Assembly (NCBI GenBank): GCA_024509875.1
Contig: JAMPIV010022925.1
Location: forward strand, 313,001-377,000
Reading direction: 5' to 3'
DNA length: 64,000 bases
Source of the DNA: Oreohelix idahoensis
Taxonomy: Eukaryota > Mollusca > Gastropoda > Stylommatophora > Oreohelicidae
Shown here: positions 59,370 through 64,000 of the stretch, in pieces
Position numbering within the stretch: the stretch's first letter is position 1
How the letters are laid out: every line of letters begins with the position of its first letter
Translations under genes and position numbers: made by a program
Notes under the pieces: generated by a model
What the model was told of the DNA's origin: nothing
Database searches by the model: none
What the model saw: the letters and a program-made list of their open reading frames with translations, nothing else

Positions 59370-61320
59370 GACAATTATTCAAATTGAGGGTCAATATTTA
59401 GGTTGTCTCATCGGTTAGCAGAATGTCCAACAACCCTTCTGGTTCCTTACGAACTTCATTACAAATATTTGTCGTGAAACATTCTAAATCCACATATATA
59501 AATTAAAAGGTAAATGTAAAGCCTAACACATAAATTCAATAAAAAGGAAAGAGAAATGGTAAAAGTACAGTGCTGTCTCAATGACTGTACTCGAGATCCC
59601 CCTTTTTCTGCTTCGTCTGCATATTCTCACGCTTTCACGTTTACTAATAAAGCCTACAGCAGCATACACGCGTTTCCACAAAACAATAAAACGTGTACTG
59701 CATTTCTAAGAAAACCTTGAGATACACAAGCTGCTTAATGACCTAGATTAATACACTGCGTAATGAAAAGACAGATGGAATTAGGATAGAGAGAGGGAGG
59801 GCTGAAAGCAGGAACGCCGGCAACACTAACACGCGTCTCGCGATATACAATGAATGCCACCCCCAACGCGAAAGGCATGAAGCACTAGCTTTTTTTTCAA
59901 ATAGACAGTGATAAAAAACACTACCCATACGAGAGTTAGGTTTAAAAACCTGTAAAATTCTTATTGGGAAACATGACATTCTACTGTTTTATGTCTAAAC
60001 TCCTGACATTAGTCTGACAGTACAGCAGACACCATAAAGTTTGGAAGTGAGGCGGTGGTAACAGCACGACTATCCTAGAAGAAAATACATATTTTGAACG
60101 CCGCCACTTAGCTCCCTTAAAACTTATATATTTGGGTTCCTTAGGACTTGCTGACAAAGAATATGTTAAGTGTTATGCAAATAGTCTAGGAATTAACAAA
60201 TTATAGCCAAAAGAAAATAGTGAGGGTGTCAGATAACACCAAATAATAATCGCACAGTGGCATGTTTTGAAACCACCATTTTACGGGAAATAGGCCACCA
60301 TGTTAAATCCTATTTGATTGGATAGAAGTAAATGTAAGGCGAAACATGATTAGTCGGACTACAAATACTAATTTTTTGTTGTTAGGGGAAACGGTAGTAG
60401 GGGTACTTTTTTTTGAAAAGCTGTGTAAACATGGCCCGATTGGTTAGACCCGCCAATATAGTCAATTAGGAGCGTCAGTTCAGTGCCACATTGTAAAATA
60501 AACTTACTCAGAAACAGTGCGTTGAGAACCAGCTTATATTTTTTCTAAATAAAAGCCTGGGACAGCGGCAGATCGGATTTTGTGCCATATTCATCGCCAG
60601 TCAACGTATTTGTGTATTATTTCCATGAATTGTAGGACCGTGGTCCTAAGTTATTGAAGCAGCACCTGGTCTGAGTTTTGCTGAATCCAGAGGCTGACAG
60701 CATACTCCTTGGTCCAGATAGCGACCAGTGAGGTGTCTCCAGAACACAGTGAAGCAATCGAGCAGAGGAGTCTTTTCCTGCCGCCATCACGAAAGATAAG
60801 CTTCTGTGGCCAGAGCAGCTCAACATTATGTGCCCCCTCTAAACTTGACATTATATTAAACACGGAGGGACAATAAATTGTTTTAAATGACAGGAACTGT
60901 GAACATTTCCCAATACTATTTCCACGATAATCAAACACTTGAAGTCATGATGACAAACAACAATTTAGCTTGAAAAACAAAACCAGTATTACCTCATAGT
61001 ACTACTTCACAACTTTCACACATAGGATAATACTAATAAAATATGTCAATACAAAGATCATAATTATAAATTGTGTACATACAAATTGTAATTACATTTG
61101 ATTGTGATTCCTGGTTCACTGTGTAGTTAAATCAGGATATCTATTATTGTAAGGAATTATTACATATATATTTGAAACTTTACACTTGACTCATTTAAGA
61201 TAGTCTTATAGAGTGTTATATGTGTGTGAGTGTCACAGTGTTGTAAAGTGTTGTGGAATAAATTAAATTGTTTATCTGTCTGTTGTTGTTGTGACTTACA
61301 CTTCATCATTTTCATACCCT
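59370..61320. other. unassigned region
   Basis: Nothing firm. Minus-strand frames at 60617-60938 (up to 95 codons) give a Leu/Ser/Trp-rich product I do not recognise. Confidence 0.4.
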
Positions 61321-61739
61321 AGACCAGGGGTCGGCAAACTTTTAGTAGTGTCGTGCCGAAGTAATGTTGCAAAGTCACTCAGCGTGCCAACCTAAGTCCA
61401 CCATACTTTTATATACAACAATTATTGAAACAATTTTAAAATGATCTTGTATTAACATGTTTCCGATACATTAAATAACTATTCTATTCTTTGTAGATTA
61501 TTCAATATTTTAATATAAATAGGAACAAATATCAATACAAATATTATGTATTGCAAAATTTAAGTTCTGAACACATTAGTTTGAAATTTTATAATAAAAT
61601 TGCCATATGTATATTTTGTTAAGACAGAAAGTCCAATAGTTTGAAGAACAAAACAATTAAATAAACCAAACATAAAACACGTTATTAAAATTTTAATATG
61701 AGTAATCATTGATTATTATTGATCTGAGTCATTAATAAA

Positions 61740-63347
61740 TTAATGGGACCCGTGTCCTTGCTTCTCCTTGGTTAATTGTTCAATATCAGGTGTGTATTTT
61801 GTCAGTTTCAGCTTCACACAGGCTTCTGAATGCACAGGTGTTAGGCGACTTCTCTGTGATATTAAAACAGCTTTCATGTGTGAGAAAATTTGTTCACATG
61901 TATAAGTTGATCCAAAAGCCGAAAGTAGAGCAAATGCAACTTTCTTCAAACAGGTGAACGCTTCAGGCAGGGATGTCCAGCAGTTGAGGATGGCAGCTGA
62001 CTTTTCCAAGCAGCTTCCTTCAAGAGTTTTTCGCAATTCTACAAATTTTATCGTCCATAACTCTGATGCCTTGAATTCGATGTGTTGCATTTCACAATTG
62101 TCAACATCCATCCACTCGAAAAGAGAAAGGTCAAATGGGATGTTAGTATGATCAATTAAGTCGGGCTTGATGAGGTAAGAAAACATGGGCCCGTGAATTT
62201 TGAAGTCTTGACCTCGTTTAGCAAACTCTCCTTTGAGCGCTTCAACGTACTTCTGAAGCTCATCTCTGTTGATAGTAAATCGATTTGAATGAGCCTTTAC
62301 GTTTGGAAAGTACGTGTATGTGTTAGTGGTAATATCTCTGCAAAATGTGTCTAATTTTGACGCAAATCCTTTCCAGTGCTCAAAAAGATCAAGTACTGTT
62401 TGACCCTGCCCTTGTAAATGCAAGTTAAATTCATTCAGATTTGTAGTTATGTCAGCCAGAAACATCAGCTTGCACAGCCAGTCCTCGTCCTTCAATTCCG
62501 GGAAATGTTGTTCTTTTTCATCAAGAAACACCTTGATTGCTTCTAGACATGATACAAATCTGTTCACAACATTACCTCGACTATGCCAACAAACATTGCT
62601 GTACAGCGGGAGGTCCGCATATGCGCTCTCCATTTCTTGTAGAAGAAACTTGAATTGCCTGTGGGTCAATGAAGAACGAGAAACTATGAAGTTAACTATC
62701 TTGACAACAGTTTCCATTACAGAGTTCAAAGATAGTGACGAAATCTTCGCACACAAACTCTCCTGGTGTATAATGCAATGGAAGCTCAATACTTGACATC
62801 CAATACGATCCTCAAGAAGTTTAACAAATCCTTTGTTTCTTCCGACAAATGCAGGGGCGGCATCAGTAGTAACACAGAATATTTTATTTATGTTAATGTT
62901 CTGATTTTCGGAATAGCTTACAAATGCAGTTATAATGTCTTCTCCCTTGGCTGTACCATCAAAAGGTATCAAGCAGCACAGTTCTTCATAAATACGGTCG
63001 TTGTCACAATATCGCGCAACTATAGCTAGGCGCGTCACGTCATTCACATCGACACTTTCGTCAAGAGCGACACTAACTACAACAGCTTGTTGTAACCCGG
63101 TTGTTTGTTTTACCGTTACATTTTCAGCCATACTCCGAGACAGTATTGTTTCTTTATTTGCTAAATCACTAAACAAAATTTCAGCACTGCTCAAAAAAGT
63201 TTCCTTGATGTATTCTCCATCTGTGAAAGATTTGCCCTTCGAAGCCACACACTGTGCAATTTTGTAACTACATTCGGTAGCTTTATTTTTGGTTCCAATT
63301 ACTTGACTAAAAATACTACTTTGTTTTTTGTAGCCAGAAACAGCCAT
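61740..63347 (-). CDS. hAT transposase catalytic and dimerisation part, copy B
   Basis: 535 codons without interruption. The N-terminal part (KATECSYKIAQC, KSFTDGEYIKE) is followed by VVVSVALDESVDVNDVTRL and FCVTTDAAPAFVGRNKG (first and second catalytic acidic regions of hAT), the CHH-like FHCIIHQESLCAKI, NVCWHSRGNVVNRFVSCLE (His where copy A has Leu), and the C-terminal dimerisation domain AFALLSAFGSTYTCEQIFSH ... SRLTPVHSEACVKLKLT. It resembles GTF2IRD2/ZBED5-like transposase derivatives. It would act in the nucleus on its terminal repeats. The start ATG at 63347 lies one base after the TAG of the BED ORF, so the DNA-binding finger is not in this protein unless re-joined by splicing or frameshifting. 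Confidence 0.85.
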   Translation of the reverse strand: MAVSGYKKQSSIFSQVIGTKNKATECSYKIAQCVASKGKSFTDGEYIKETFLSSAEILFSDLANKETILSRSMAENVTVKQTTGLQQAVVVSVALDESVDVNDVTRLAIVARYCDNDRIYEELCCLIPFDGTAKGEDIITAFVSYSENQNININKIFCVTTDAAPAFVGRNKGFVKLLEDRIGCQVLSFHCIIHQESLCAKISSLSLNSVMETVVKIVNFIVSRSSLTHRQFKFLLQEMESAYADLPLYSNVCWHSRGNVVNRFVSCLEAIKVFLDEKEQHFPELKDEDWLCKLMFLADITTNLNEFNLHLQGQGQTVLDLFEHWKGFASKLDTFCRDITTNTYTYFPNVKAHSNRFTINRDELQKYVEALKGEFAKRGQDFKIHGPMFSYLIKPDLIDHTNIPFDLSLFEWMDVDNCEMQHIEFKASELWTIKFVELRKTLEGSCLEKSAAILNCWTSLPEAFTCLKKVAFALLSAFGSTYTCEQIFSHMKAVLISQRSRLTPVHSEACVKLKLTKYTPDIEQLTKEKQGHGSH

Positions 63348-63348
63348 A

Positions 63349-63585
63349 CTACTTTGTTTTGTGTAGCCAGAAAGCCATTTTTATGGCTTCACTTTTCTCC
63401 TCAGAGTTTTTAAACATGGACTGATGTTTGGTTTGATAGTGTCTTTGTACACTTGACGTACGGCACATGACACTTTCATAACATAAAGCACAAACAGCAC
63501 GATCCTTTTGTTGTATGAATCCATATTCGTTAGTCCAAAAGTCTTGAAACGAGCGTATATCAAGTTTTTGTCTTTTTTGAGTCAT
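63349..63585 (-). CDS. BED zinc finger ORF of hAT copy B
   Basis: 78 codons identical to the copy A counterpart: a basic N-terminus (MTQKRQKLD), FWTNEYGF, CALC, RHYQTKH, and an ending WLHKTK produced by a 31-bp sequence that is repeated directly downstream as a 33-bp version. The duplication shifts the frame, so the stop is TAG followed by T and the ATG of the catalytic ORF. The BED finger supplies DNA binding in this family. Confidence 0.82.
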   Translation of the reverse strand: MTQKRQKLDIRSFQDFWTNEYGFIQQKDRAVCALCYESVMCRTSSVQRHYQTKHQSMFKNSEEKSEAIKMAFWLHKTK

Positions 63586-64000
63586 TTTAACGGCACCGTA
63601 TTACTTAATAACAACACCAACTTTTGTGCTGCGGTCAACGGACTGTACGGCATGAGTATGCGACAGCTGGGAGAACTGTAGAGATGGTGGTGGTCGGGAG
63701 AGAGGGGAAGGATAGGACGGAAATATAACTTCGTCGAAGTCAGTCATTGTTGCTCCAAACTCACACTGGGAGTCAAAAACTGCGAGCGAAAACGAAATAA
63801 ATAAGCTCGCCCAGGCGCTAGCCAGACACTATTGCGTAATTATGATATTACGTCTCCGCTTGCCCGTCAAAATTCGCTTGGGATTCTTTTCAAGAATCTC
63901 ATCCTGCAAACCTGCTGCAGGCGGTTTGGTAGCAAATCGCTTTGTGTGGATTTTTAACAATGGTATAAGCGCCGTACCGTTCAGAAAGCAATGGCAAACT

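Larger units (their letters stand above)
61325..64000 (-). mobile_element. hAT (BED-type) transposon, copy B (runs off the window)
   Basis: The terminal repeat CAGGGGTCGGCAAACTTTT at 61325 is the 3' end of a minus-strand element. Sequence to the window end is nearly identical to copy A in reverse. The other terminal repeat lies beyond base 64000. The intact end and longer ORF make this the better-preserved copy. Confidence 0.9.

Overview
The window looks like a repeat-rich intergenic or intronic stretch of an animal nuclear genome. It is AT-rich and holds only eukaryotic transposable elements: non-LTR retrotransposons, Ty3/gypsy, Penelope-like, Tc1/mariner, hAT, a possible Helitron end and a tRNA-derived SINE. 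There are no operons, no rRNA or tRNA genes, no CRISPR array, and no host gene I can recognise. The mixture (GIY-YIG Penelope elements, RTE-like LINEs with microsatellite tails, BED/hAT elements, a gypsy element whose integrase may precede RT) fits a lophotrochozoan, perhaps a mollusc. The taxon is inference only.

Layout. 0-10 kb: a Tc1 copy (627-1854), scattered LINE scraps and a 1-kb minisatellite of 31-bp units (3985-4975). 9.3-9.8 kb: the RNase H-to-C-terminus relic of another LINE family. 10-17 kb: mostly unassignable AT-rich DNA with an (AT)n tract and degenerate dispersed repeats. 17.4-21.2 kb: a Penelope-like element made of a full minus-strand copy joined head-to-head to a 5'-truncated plus-strand copy. 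This forms a near-perfect inverted repeat with hammerhead-ribozyme-like motifs in both outward tails. 22.5-23.3 kb: a possible Helitron 3' end and a 22-bp minisatellite.

24.3-35.9 kb is a resolved nest. A minus-strand LINE (24342-24743 plus 35171-35900) was split by a Ty3/gypsy-like element (24744-35170) flanked by the 5-bp target duplication CAGTG. The 3' LTR of that element was then hit by another LINE (32131-33782). The gypsy element has unusually long LTRs (about 2.58 kb) and encodes gag, protease and integrase, but no reverse transcriptase or RNase H.

36-40 kb: a SINE, a LINE fragment in which an RT codon stretch has expanded into a 28-bp minisatellite, a Penelope tail, and a second Tc1 copy sitting inside a mariner-like relic. 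42-50.3 kb holds the most unusual unit. Two long direct repeats (first about 600 bp nearly identical, preceded at the 3' copy by a purine tract) flank one coiled-coil/basic Asn-rich ORF with no pol genes. That ORF is interrupted by an in-frame 5'-truncated LINE. The repeats carry a series of hairpins with a conserved 12-nt loop and compensating stem changes. This is my best candidate for an undescribed element.

50.5-64 kb: two nearly identical hAT (BED-type) elements in opposite orientation (50480-53671 plus; 61325 to the window end minus) and a decayed third fragment. In both good copies the BED zinc finger and the catalytic part are separate ORFs joined by TAG-T-ATG.

Nearly every element copy carries at least one stop, frameshift or deletion. 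The only long uninterrupted element proteins are the 535-aa hAT catalytic ORF (61740-63347, whose separate BED ORF is also intact) and the 671-aa Penelope ORF, which ends at an in-frame TAG inside its nuclease domain.
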